Shown here: one piece after another, positions 1 to 7,744 of the stretch
Numbering within the stretch: the first letter of the stretch is position 1
Layout: each line of letters starts with the position of its first letter
NCBI GenBank assembly: GCA_900473805.1
Contig: UCMS01000033.1
Span: 1-64,000, forward strand
Direction: 5' to 3'
Origin: Hyphomicrobiales bacterium
GTDB lineage: Bacteria; Pseudomonadota; Alphaproteobacteria; Rhizobiales; Rhizobiaceae
Length of the DNA stretch: 64,000 bases
The notes under the pieces: generated by a model
What the model saw: the letters and a program-made list of their open reading frames with translations, nothing else
The model's database searches: none
Told to the model about the DNA's origin: nothing
Program-made: the position numbers and the translations under genes

Positions 1-309
1 CTTGAAATTTTGAGCGTTGAGTTTCAAAGGGTTAGAGCGTCATTTCACCGTCATTTAACTATGACATATAACGATTATTTTTTATTTCTTTCACCCTTTT
101 GTGAGAGCGCTTGTGCCTCTTGCGAGCGGTTGCCGAGTGGGTCCGGCCCGTCTGGTCCCTCTAAAAAGACACCGTCTCTCAACCTTCTGCACGCGACTCC
201 TCGGCATCTGCGATTGTCCGTTCCATGTCCCGAAAATTGACAATCGCCAGATCATTGCGCCCCAACGCGCCGGTGGTAAGCTCGCAGCATCACTGGAGGG
301 GAGTTCAAC
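1..309. other. Left-edge non-coding region
   Basis: No convincing gene is visible here. Roughly the first 100 bases are AT-rich compared with the rest of the window and could hold a promoter for the small membrane protein that starts at 310. The reading frames that cross it on both strands have no recognisable family character. A GGAGGGG ribosome binding site lies at about 295-301, just before the next gene. Confidence 0.4.
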
Positions 310-681
310 ATGCCGCAATTGTCTGTCTGGTATTTCCGCACGGCCATCCTGTTTCTGATCGCAGGGATCTGTGTCGGCCTTTACATGTCGATCACGCACC
401 AGTTCGAGGCGACCGGTGCCCATGCGCATATCAACCTGCTCGGTTGGGTGACCATGGCAATCTTCGGCATCTACTACGCGCTCAACCCGATCCAGGCCGC
501 AAGCCGCGTCGCCAAGGTCCAATATATGCTCTACACCATCGGCATCCTGGTCATGGCGCCCTCGCTCTTCCTGATGCTGACGGGCAATCCGTCGCTCGAG
601 CCGGTGGTTGCCGTATCTTCGCTGGTCACCTTTGCCGGCGTCCTGCTCTTCGCGGTGATCCTGTTTACCCGCAGGGCGTAG
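310..681 (+). CDS. Small four-helix membrane protein resembling a fragment of heme-copper oxidase/NO reductase subunit I
   Basis: The 123-residue product is almost entirely membrane-embedded, with about four hydrophobic helices. Residues around 30-50 contain a His-rich turn followed by LLGW and a helix (H-Q-F-E-A-T-G-A-H-A-H-I-N-LLGW). This resembles the helix II heme-ligand region of CcoN/NorB-type subunit I proteins, which are normally about 450 residues or longer. The gene is therefore a stand-alone mini-protein rather than a full oxidase subunit. GGAGGGG lies 8-9 bases before the ATG. The 3' end overlaps the convergent DUF2161 gene by 17 bases. Heme binding is an inference; no oxidase genes are adjacent. 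Confidence 0.6.
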   Translation: MPQLSVWYFRTAILFLIAGICVGLYMSITHQFEATGAHAHINLLGWVTMAIFGIYYALNPIQAASRVAKVQYMLYTIGILVMAPSLFLMLTGNPSLEPVVAVSSLVTFAGVLLFAVILFTRRA

Positions 682-1345
682 ACGCCGGGCCATCGGCGCT
701 CGGGGTCCAGCGCGAAAGCGCCGCGTGTCCGGCCGGGGTCAGCTGATAGACGCCCCGGTCGAGCCGCTCGAACCAGCCATAGACATTCGATAGCAGGATC
801 TTTCCCGCGTCGGGAACCTGTGCCCTGATCTCCTTGACCGTCAACGGGCCCGAGGCGAGGGCGGACGCGCAGCCGAGCGCCTGCTGCCGATAGGCCGTCA
901 TCTGGGGCAGGCGCGTGCTGCCGCCGACGACAGGATCGCCCTTGCGCTTCTGATGTTCGCGCATCAGCCGCGACCGCCGCTTCGGATTGGTCCTGGGCAT
1001 CGGCGTGACTGAGCCGACAATCACGCTGACCGCACCATTGTCGGCGACCCCCAGCATGCCGAAGCCAAGCCGTCGGCAGAGATCGCGGTAGCGTTTGTCG
1101 CTCTCGCGGCCCTTGCCCTTCGCCGAAATGCGCGCCGCGATCCACACCTCGTCGGCAACCGCCGCCCGATCCACCGCCTGCAAGATCAGTTCGAGATTGA
1201 AGCTCATCTTCAGCTCGCAGATGACGACGACGGACGGATCCCCGTCGCTCAATCCCACGAGATCGCAGCCGCCGATCTCGCCTTTCACGGTGTAACCGGC
1301 GCCTTCCAGAAAGGCTTTGACGGGAGGGTAGAGCGAAGTTTCCAT
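665..1345 (-). CDS. DUF2161 family protein with PD-(D/E)XK nuclease-like fold
   Basis: The 226-residue product begins METSLYPPVK, the usual N-terminus of this family; the longer upstream reading frame has no family character. Asp28 followed by Glu44-Leu-Lys46 (C-E-L-K) fits the D...E-x-K active-site pattern of PD-(D/E)XK phosphodiesterases. Residues about 165-215 look like a winged-helix module (LTVKEIRAQVPDAGK, then a short wing ending in LTPAGHAAL). The family is described as nuclease-like but its substrate is unknown. It is divergent from the Ada-domain gene at 1498, with about 150 bases between them. Confidence 0.65.
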   Translation of the reverse strand: METSLYPPVKAFLEGAGYTVKGEIGGCDLVGLSDGDPSVVVICELKMSFNLELILQAVDRAAVADEVWIAARISAKGKGRESDKRYRDLCRRLGFGMLGVADNGAVSVIVGSVTPMPRTNPKRRSRLMREHQKRKGDPVVGGSTRLPQMTAYRQQALGCASALASGPLTVKEIRAQVPDAGKILLSNVYGWFERLDRGVYQLTPAGHAALSRWTPSADGPASTPCG

Positions 1346-1497
1346 GGGCCTCGGCACTGAATCGGCAATCCATCGAGACCTACAGGGCTTTGCCCTGTAG
1401 CGACACTGGAAAACGATGGGGGAGGCGTCCGCAGCTTTCGGGTGGCCACGTCTGAAGAACTTGGCATCCTCTGTGCCATCACCGGAGAGAAGCCACC

Positions 1498-1740
1498 ATG
1501 CGCACCAGCAATCCGCCACCCACGCCGCAGCAATGGCAGGCCATCGTCGACCGCGATGCCTCGCAGGATGGCGGCTTTGTCTATGGCGTTTTGTCCACCG
1601 GCATCTTCTGCCGTCCGTCCTGTCCCTCGCGCCCGGCTCGACCCCGAAGTGTTGTCTGCCTCGAAACGGCGGAAGCCGCCCATGCTGGCGGCTTCCGGGC
1701 CTGTCTGCGCTGCCGGCCCGATAGCCCGGAGAGCTGGTGA
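1498..1740 (+). CDS. Stand-alone Ada N-terminal (zinc-binding, methyl-acceptor) domain
   Basis: The 80-residue protein matches only the N-terminal domain of the Ada methylphosphotriester repair protein: FVYGVLSTGIFCRPSCPSR, then AGGFRACLRCRPDS. Its cysteines fall at 38, 42, 69 and 72, the same numbers as the four zinc ligands of E. coli Ada, where Cys38 is the methyl acceptor. The AraC-type DNA-binding and O6-methylguanine transferase domains of Ada are absent, because the frame stops directly after the CRP motif. GGAGAG lies upstream of the ATG. It may repair methylphosphotriesters or sense methylation, but without a DNA-binding domain it cannot be a classical Ada activator. Confidence 0.7.
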   Translation: MRTSNPPPTPQQWQAIVDRDASQDGGFVYGVLSTGIFCRPSCPSRPARPRSVVCLETAEAAHAGGFRACLRCRPDSPESW

Positions 1741-1757
1741 TCAAGTCGACCGCATCT

Positions 1758-3068
1758 TCACACCAGGAAGATCGATATGATCGGAAAGGCGGTCAGAAGC
1801 ACGATCCGGAAGAGGTCGGCGGTGACGAAAGGCACGATCCCCTTGTAGGTTTCGCGGATCGGCACGTCACGCGACATCGCCGAGATGATGAAGAGATTGA
1901 GCCCCACCGGCGGTGTGATCATGCCGATCTCGGCCACCATCAGCACCAGGATGCCGAACCAGATGGCAAAGTGCTCCGGGCTCATGCCGAAATCCATCGC
2001 CGTCACGATCGGGAAGAAGATCGGAATGGTCAGCACGATCATGGAGAGTGAATCCATGATGCAGCCGAAGATGATGTAGAGAAGCAGGATGATGATCAGC
2101 ACCGTCATCGGCGCGAACCCTTGAGCCGTCACCCATTCCGCGCCCACCTGCGGCAGGCGGGAGAAGGCGAGGAAGGAGTTGAACACGGAGGCGCCGAGGA
2201 TGATGAAGAAGATCATGCCCGTTGAGACGGCCGTCTCCTTGAAGCAGTCGAACAGCGAGCGGCGGTCGAGCCCGCCATTGGCGAAGGCAACAAGACCCGC
2301 ACCGGCCGCCCCGATGGCTGCAGCCTGGGTCGGCGTGAACCAGCCGAGATAGATGCCGCCGACGACGAGAAAGAAGATCGTCACCACCGGCCAGACCGCG
2401 ATGAGGGCAGGGATGCGCGCCGCCCAGGGGATGCGGTCCGCATGGCCGGCACTTTCCGGCTTCAGTCGCACATAGATGGCGATGACCACGAGATAGGAGA
2501 TCGCCGCGATGATCCCCGGCACGAAGGCGGCGAGGAAGAGCTTGGCGATATTTTGCTCGGCCAGGATCGCATAGATGACGAGCACGACGGAGGGCGGAAT
2601 GAGAATGCCGAGCGTGCCGCCGGCCGCCAGCGTCGCGGTGGCGAGGCCGCCCGCATAGCCGTTACGCTTCAGCTCCGGCAGCGCCACCTGCGCCATGGTC
2701 GCAGCGGTTGCCAAAGACGAGCCGCAGATCGAGCCAAAGCCGGCACAGGCGCCGACGGCGGCCATCGCAACGCCGCCCTTTCGATGCCCCAGAAAGGCGG
2801 CGGCCGCGTTGAACAATGCCTGGCTCATCCCGCCACGCGCCGCAAACTGCCCCATCAGCAGGAAAAGCGGGATGATCGACAGCGAATAGTTCGCATTGGT
2901 GTTCCAGGCGAGCACCTTCATCTGCGCCAGGATCGGCGTCCATTTCCCAAGCACGAGATAGGTGCCGACGATGCCGGTGCCGAGCATGGCGGCGCCGATC
3001 GGCACACGCAGGAAGATCAGAAGGATGAGGACGGGGAAGGACCAGAGCCCGATTTCGACGCTGCTCAT
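1758..3068 (-). CDS. dctM: TRAP transporter large permease subunit (DctM family)
   Basis: The 436-residue inner-membrane protein has about twelve hydrophobic segments and the DctM features FLRVPIGAAMLGTGIVG near the N-terminus, GGTLGILIPPSVVLVIYAI in the middle and GMITPPVGLNLFIIS near the C-terminus. It is the ion-coupled translocation subunit of a tripartite TRAP importer for organic acids or similar anions. The ATG at 3068 overlaps the dctQ stop in a TGATG junction, which favours it over the TTG one codon upstream and implies translational coupling. It is the last gene of dctP-dctQ-dctM. Confidence 0.92.
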   Translation of the reverse strand: MSSVEIGLWSFPVLILLIFLRVPIGAAMLGTGIVGTYLVLGKWTPILAQMKVLAWNTNANYSLSIIPLFLLMGQFAARGGMSQALFNAAAAFLGHRKGGVAMAAVGACAGFGSICGSSLATAATMAQVALPELKRNGYAGGLATATLAAGGTLGILIPPSVVLVIYAILAEQNIAKLFLAAFVPGIIAAISYLVVIAIYVRLKPESAGHADRIPWAARIPALIAVWPVVTIFFLVVGGIYLGWFTPTQAAAIGAAGAGLVAFANGGLDRRSLFDCFKETAVSTGMIFFIILGASVFNSFLAFSRLPQVGAEWVTAQGFAPMTVLIIILLLYIIFGCIMDSLSMIVLTIPIFFPIVTAMDFGMSPEHFAIWFGILVLMVAEIGMITPPVGLNLFIISAMSRDVPIRETYKGIVPFVTADLFRIVLLTAFPIISIFLV

Positions 3069-3607
3069 CAATGGGCTCCAAGCGATGCGACAATGGCACG
3101 ACGATCGCGAATGTCACGGATGTCGGCATAAATGATGAACAGACAGACGAAGAGATTGGCAATCAGCAGCACCGCACCGATGGCAAAGCCCCACCAGACG
3201 GGAAAGAGAAGCAGCGGAGTCGTTTCGCCATTGTCGAGTTTGTCGAGCGTCCCGACGACATGCCGCCAGGTGACGAGACCGATCAGCACGGCGATGATCA
3301 CGTCGCCGATCAGCTGCGTCCAGTTCATGGCCTTCGGGCCGAAGGCGGAGATCAGCAGGTCGACGCCGACATGCCCACGTTTCAGCTGGCAATAGGGCAG
3401 GAAGGCGAAGACGGCGAGGCCGCAAAGGATTTCGACCACCTCGATCTCGCCCGGCAGCGGACGGATCGTCAGGCCACCGACAATCGATGCCGCCGTGAGA
3501 AGGCAGGCAACCACGAGGCAGAAGCCGCCAAAGCCGACCAATCCCTGGGCAAGGGTATAGGTCGCCTTTTCAAAACGGAGAAAGGCGGGAGAGGCGGGCT
3601 GGTCCAT
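3068..3607 (-). CDS. dctQ: TRAP transporter small permease subunit (DctQ family)
   Basis: The 179-residue product has four hydrophobic helices. It carries the DctQ pattern of a GEIEVVEILCGLAVFAFLPYC-like segment followed by KRGHVGVD and later PVWWGFAIGAVLL. It pairs with DctM in the inner membrane and completes the TRAP transporter. The start ATG at 3607 follows directly from the terminator-like hairpin that separates it from dctP, and the stop overlaps the dctM start by one base. Confidence 0.88.
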   Translation of the reverse strand: MDQPASPAFLRFEKATYTLAQGLVGFGGFCLVVACLLTAASIVGGLTIRPLPGEIEVVEILCGLAVFAFLPYCQLKRGHVGVDLLISAFGPKAMNWTQLIGDVIIAVLIGLVTWRHVVGTLDKLDNGETTPLLLFPVWWGFAIGAVLLIANLFVCLFIIYADIRDIRDRRAIVASLGAH

Positions 3608-3628
3608 CGGTCGTCCTCGGGCAGGCGG

Positions 3629-3665
3629 AAAAAAAGCTCCGGGCGTTTCCGACAGACGCCCGGAG
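3629..3665 (-). terminator. Intercistronic Rho-independent terminator between dctP and dctQ
   Basis: On the minus strand CTCCGGGCGT pairs with ACGCCCGGAG (10 bp, 9-base loop) and is followed by a run of seven T. It lies 13 bases after the dctP stop and 21 bases before the dctQ start. It would leave most transcripts as dctP alone and allow limited read-through into the permease genes. Confidence 0.8.
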
Positions 3666-3678
3666 AGGAAGAACCCTG

Positions 3679-4713
3679 TTACTTGCTGTACTGGGCGATC
3701 AGCGCCGTGGCATCGTTGTAGAGGCCGGTGCCGTCGAGACCCTTGGCGTCCATCTCGGCAATCCAGGCCTTGGTGACGGCCTCGCCGGCAGCCTTCCAGC
3801 GTGCCGTCTCGCTCTCGTCCAGGGTGAATGTGGTGTTGCCGGCCTTGTCCGCAATGTCCTTGCCGCGAACATCGCCTTCATCCATGGCCTTGCCGAACAG
3901 GCGGGCGAGTTCCTTGCCGGAATTGTCGTCGATGATTTTCTTCAAATCATCCGGCAGCGCGTCGTAGCTGTCCTTGTTCATCGCGAAGACGAAGGTGCCG
4001 GTGTAGAGACCCGTGCTGCCGGAAAATGCGGTGTGGTTCGGCGCAAGCTCGGCGATCTTGATCGCCGGCGTCACTTCCCACGGAACGACCGAGCCGTCGA
4101 TGACGCTCTTCGACAGGCTCTCCGGAACGGCCGTGACCGGCATGCCGACGGCAGACGCGCCCATGGCTTCCAGCATCTGGTTGATCACCTTGGACGTACC
4201 GCGCAGCTTCAGCCCTTTCATGTCCTCGAGCTTCTGCACCGGCTTTGACGCGATGGTGTGAATAAGCCCCGGACCATGCGTATGCACGGCGAGCACGTGA
4301 TAGTCGGTGAGCTCGTCCTTCAGGTGCTTCTCGTAATAGTCCTGGAAGGCGACGGAGGTCGCTTCGGCTGTCGTCACCATGAACGGAAGCTCGAACGCTT
4401 CCGACTTCGGGAAGCGGCCCGGTGTATAACCGAACAGCGTCCAGGTGAGATCGACGACGCCGTCCTTGACCTGGTCCACGAGGTCGGCCGGCTTGCCGCC
4501 GAGCTGCATGGCGGGATAGAGCTCGACCTCGATCCGGCCGCCGGAATCCGCCTTGATCTTCTCGGCCCAAGGCGTGAGCACCTTGGCCGGGATCGTCGCC
4601 TGTGGCGGCAGCATCTGGTGCAGCTTGAGCGTCACGTCAGCGGCGTTTGCGCTGAAGGCCGCAGCGGAAAGGGCAATTCCGGACAGGCCGGCAAGCAGGA
4701 AATGGCGCAACAT
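3679..4713 (-). CDS. dctP: TRAP transporter substrate-binding protein (DctP family)
   Basis: The 344-residue periplasmic protein has a signal peptide (MLRHFLLAGLSGIALSAAAF, cleaved near SANAAD). Its DctP-type body includes GLKLRGTSKVINQ, which contains the arginine that usually pairs with a substrate carboxylate, and PWEVTPAIKI. GGAGGAGA sits just before the ATG at 4713, so the 39-residue upstream extension of the frame is not used. It captures the substrate for DctQM. The substrate cannot be named, although the family mostly binds C4-dicarboxylates, keto acids or similar anions. Confidence 0.9.
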   Translation of the reverse strand: MLRHFLLAGLSGIALSAAAFSANAADVTLKLHQMLPPQATIPAKVLTPWAEKIKADSGGRIEVELYPAMQLGGKPADLVDQVKDGVVDLTWTLFGYTPGRFPKSEAFELPFMVTTAEATSVAFQDYYEKHLKDELTDYHVLAVHTHGPGLIHTIASKPVQKLEDMKGLKLRGTSKVINQMLEAMGASAVGMPVTAVPESLSKSVIDGSVVPWEVTPAIKIAELAPNHTAFSGSTGLYTGTFVFAMNKDSYDALPDDLKKIIDDNSGKELARLFGKAMDEGDVRGKDIADKAGNTTFTLDESETARWKAAGEAVTKAWIAEMDAKGLDGTGLYNDATALIAQYSK

Positions 4714-5068
4714 GGTCTCCTCCCAGAAACATATTGAAAAAACGACGGGAAAACGCCGCTGCCGGCATCCGTTCCACGATACCGGATGTGCCGGTCGACC
4801 GTGAGGACGGTCGGCTCCTCCAGCCGGCAATCTCTCCCTTGATGGTTATGGTTGCAGAACAGGTTGTCGCGCGCAAATAACAATCTCGGGGAAAATCATA
4901 ACCAGATAAATATATGTGGCGCATCCCATCCACCCGTGTTGATCGCGCAGGTCATGGCTTTGCCTCCGGTTCCTCGCTCTTGGCGAACCACCCTTGCCGC
5001 ATTATAGCTCGCCGCCAGGCCGTCATGAGGACGGGCCGTGACTGCCAAGCGTGATAAGGATGGATCAG
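4714..5068. other. Divergent intergenic region between dctP and the DUF900 gene
   Basis: About 350 bases separate these divergent genes. The only distinctive part is an AT-rich stretch at about 4875-4920, a reasonable place for promoter elements. I found no clear operator palindrome, riboswitch fold or small gene. Confidence 0.4.
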
Positions 5069-6208
5069 ATGACGAGCGCCCCTTCCGGTCGACACTTCGT
5101 AAGCCGGTCTTCTCTCGCCGTCCTGTGCCTCGTCTCCGTACAGTTGCTGAGCGCATGCGCTGGCCGCCCCGGACCTGAGACACTGTCCTCCGTGGCACTG
5201 ACCGATTTCAAGCCCGAGAGGGTTGAGACGCTCTATACCGTCACCACCCGTGACCGCACCGAGCCGGGCAAGAACGTCTTTGGTGTCGAGAAGACACGGC
5301 AGCCGAATTACGCCCGCTTCGACGTTTCGATCCCGCCCAACCACAAACCGGCCAACATCGAATGGCCAAAACGCAAGACCGTCGACCCCCGCACGGATTT
5401 TGCGGTCGTCTCGCAATCGGTCCTCGACCGCGCCGATCTGCTGAACGCCGTCCGTGGGCCGAAGGCCGCAGCGCCCGTCGTCTTCGTTCATGGCTACAAC
5501 TACAATTTCCAGGAGGCTCTCTATCGTCTCGCCCAGCTGAAGACGGACAGCAATGTCGACGGCCTGCCGATCGTCTTCTCCTGGCCCTCCTATGCCGCCT
5601 TGCCGGCCTATGTCGCAGACAAGGAATCGGCGACCTACTCGCGTGACGCCCTGGCCAATCTGCTGGCCGACCTGGTCACCGCGCGCAAGGGTGAAGTGGA
5701 TGTCTTTGCCCATTCCATGGGGGGCTGGTTGACGGTCGAAGCGCTGCGGCAGTTGAAACTCGAAGGTCGAACCGACGTGCTGGACCGGCTGCGCGTCATC
5801 ATGGCCGCCCCGGATATCGATGCCGATGTTTTTGCCGCACAGCTCGACGTGATCGGCCGCATGCGTATCCCGATCGTCATCCTCGTTGCCGCCGACGACC
5901 GTGCACTCCAGGTCTCCAGCCTGCTCGGCGCTGGCACCCAGCGTGTCGGCGCGCTCGATGTCCGCGATCCCGATGTCGCGGCGGCGGCGAAAAAAGCGGG
6001 CGTGACAGTCGTGGATATATCGTCGCTGGAATCGGTCGACGCGACCAACCACAACCGCTTTTTCGACGTGAAGCAGCTGGCCAGCGCTTTGAGCAAACCG
6101 GCTGCGAACGCAACGCTCGGTGATGCCGGCGCCTTCGTCTTCGATGCAGCGGCAAGGACCGTGTCCAGCCCGTTCTCCTTGGCCGCGACCGTGTTGCGCC
6201 GACGGTGA
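5069..6208 (+). CDS. Lipoprotein alpha/beta hydrolase of the DUF900 family
   Basis: From the ATG at 5069 the product is 379 residues. That start has AAGGA eight bases upstream and gives a clean lipoprotein signal, VSVQLLSAC, with Cys30 as the lipidation site; the GTG at 5051 and ATG at 5060 are less well placed. The hydrolase core shows VVFVHGYNYNFQEA (oxyanion region), SWPS and the nucleophile elbow FAHSMGGW (G/A-x-S-x-G), as in DUF900 proteins. Substrate is unknown. It is probably monocistronic, with about 220 bases before the lpiA-like gene. Confidence 0.8.
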   Translation: MTSAPSGRHFVSRSSLAVLCLVSVQLLSACAGRPGPETLSSVALTDFKPERVETLYTVTTRDRTEPGKNVFGVEKTRQPNYARFDVSIPPNHKPANIEWPKRKTVDPRTDFAVVSQSVLDRADLLNAVRGPKAAAPVVFVHGYNYNFQEALYRLAQLKTDSNVDGLPIVFSWPSYAALPAYVADKESATYSRDALANLLADLVTARKGEVDVFAHSMGGWLTVEALRQLKLEGRTDVLDRLRVIMAAPDIDADVFAAQLDVIGRMRIPIVILVAADDRALQVSSLLGAGTQRVGALDVRDPDVAAAAKKAGVTVVDISSLESVDATNHNRFFDVKQLASALSKPAANATLGDAGAFVFDAAARTVSSPFSLAATVLRRR

Positions 6209-6427
6209 CATCTGTCTGTGCACGGGATTGGTCTCCGATCGATCCCGACCAAAAGGCGGGGATTGCCGTCCTGCCCGCAGCTCCGTCGCATTGACCGGGC
6301 ACGAATTCTCATGTTCTGCGCAATTTATCCGTCGGTTTACCGACTCGTTTACCCGTTGGTGGCACAAGCTTCAATCCATGCGTGAAAGCTAATAAGCGAT
6401 CGTCTCCATCCAGTCCTGGTCCCTTGA

Positions 6428-7744
6428 ATGACTTCTTCCATGTCCGACGTTGAATTGGCGGCTGCTCCAGCGGCACGTTCGCGCACCAAACCGCTGACCG
6501 CCATTGGCCTGTCTCTCTTGTGCCGCCTCGCGTTGCGCGCACCGCGTGCGGGTCTTTGGCTCGTGGCGGGTGCAGGCCTCGCGCTGATCTCATCGCTCGT
6601 GTTCGATGAGGGTTTACTCAATTTCGGCTGGCATCTGGTGTTGGCGCGCCATGGCATTGGTGCAACGGAGGGAACGCTGGGTCTGTCGCTGCTCTTTGGC
6701 GTCATCGCCTCGCGGGGCTTCATCCGACGGTCCGACCGCGGACCGAAAGTGAGGAACGCCGGGGACATCGACCGTGCGATTGCCATTCTCCCGCGTCAGC
6801 CGGAAGCAGCAGCGGGCCTGGTTCGATTGGGCGACAAGCAGGTATTGGTTTCCGATTGCGGCGAGGCTTTTCTGATGTATGCCCGCCAGGGACGCTCGCT
6901 GATCGCGCTGTTCGACCCCGTCGGGCCAAAGCATCTCTGGGCGCCACTTGTCGCCGCCTTCGTCGCTGAGGCGAGGCGCCGCCGTTGCCGTCCGGTCTTT
7001 TACCAGGTTTCAGCCGATTTCCTGCCGATCGCCGTCGAGATGCATCTCCAGGCTTTGAAGCTGGGTGAACAGGCGGTGGTGGATCTCTCCCGCTTCTCGC
7101 TTGCCGGCGGTACATGGCTGAAATTGCGACGCTCGATCAACCGCGCCGAACGCGATGGCCTCACTTTCGAATGGTTCGCGCCTGGAAGCCTGGACCTTGC
7201 CATGGACGAATTGCGGGCCGTATCCGACAATTGGCTGTCGGCCCATCAGGCAGCGGAAAAGGGGTTTTCACTCGGCATCTTCGATCCCGACTACCTCGCC
7301 GCCAGCCCGATTGCGGTTATTCGCCTGCAGGGGCGCATCGTTGCCTTTGCGAGCGTCATGATCGAGGCCTCTGGCGACAACGCCTTCATCGACCTCATGC
7401 GCCATGTGCCGGGCGTGCATCGCGGCATGATGGACCTGCTCTTCGTGAGGATCATGGAAACCTTGAAGGATCAAGGATTCCGCTCCCTCAACCTTGGCAT
7501 GGCACCCCTTGCCGGTCTTTCTGTCCATGATCGCGCCCCGGCCTGGAACCACCTTGCCCGGCAGGTTTTCGAGCATGGCGAGCGCTTCTACAATTTCCGC
7601 GGCGTGCGCGCCTTCAAGGAGAAGTTCGACCCCGAATGGCGCCCGCGCTACATCGCTGTTGCCGGGCAGGGCTTTCCTTTGGCCTCGGTCATTGATGTGA
7701 CGCTGCTGATCGGCGGCGGCGCAAAGGGCCTGTGGCGAAGATGA
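6428..7744 (+). CDS. lpiA: LpiA/MprF-type phosphatidylglycerol lysyltransferase domain protein, lacking the flippase domain
   Basis: The 438-residue product matches the catalytic C-terminal DUF2156 domain of MprF/LpiA (about residues 105-425; for example VRLGDKQVLVSDCGEAFLMY, FNLGMAPLAG-type NLGMAPLAGL, and RGVRAFKEKFDPEWRPRY). That enzyme transfers an aminoacyl group, usually lysine, from tRNA to phosphatidylglycerol. Only two hydrophobic segments precede it (about 41-59 and 82-97), whereas rhizobial LpiA proteins are normally about 850 residues with a polytopic flippase part. The stop overlaps the acvB start (ATGA), which supports the lpiA-acvB assignment. The ATG at 6428 has no strong ribosome binding site; 6440 is an alternative. 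Confidence 0.8.
   Translation: MTSSMSDVELAAAPAARSRTKPLTAIGLSLLCRLALRAPRAGLWLVAGAGLALISSLVFDEGLLNFGWHLVLARHGIGATEGTLGLSLLFGVIASRGFIRRSDRGPKVRNAGDIDRAIAILPRQPEAAAGLVRLGDKQVLVSDCGEAFLMYARQGRSLIALFDPVGPKHLWAPLVAAFVAEARRRRCRPVFYQVSADFLPIAVEMHLQALKLGEQAVVDLSRFSLAGGTWLKLRRSINRAERDGLTFEWFAPGSLDLAMDELRAVSDNWLSAHQAAEKGFSLGIFDPDYLAASPIAVIRLQGRIVAFASVMIEASGDNAFIDLMRHVPGVHRGMMDLLFVRIMETLKDQGFRSLNLGMAPLAGLSVHDRAPAWNHLARQVFEHGERFYNFRGVRAFKEKFDPEWRPRYIAVAGQGFPLASVIDVTLLIGGGAKGLWRR

Noticed and set aside
4952..6367. A 471-codon open frame opposite the DUF900 gene
   Set aside because: Antisense shadow of a clear lipoprotein hydrolase; starts and ends in unrelated DNA.
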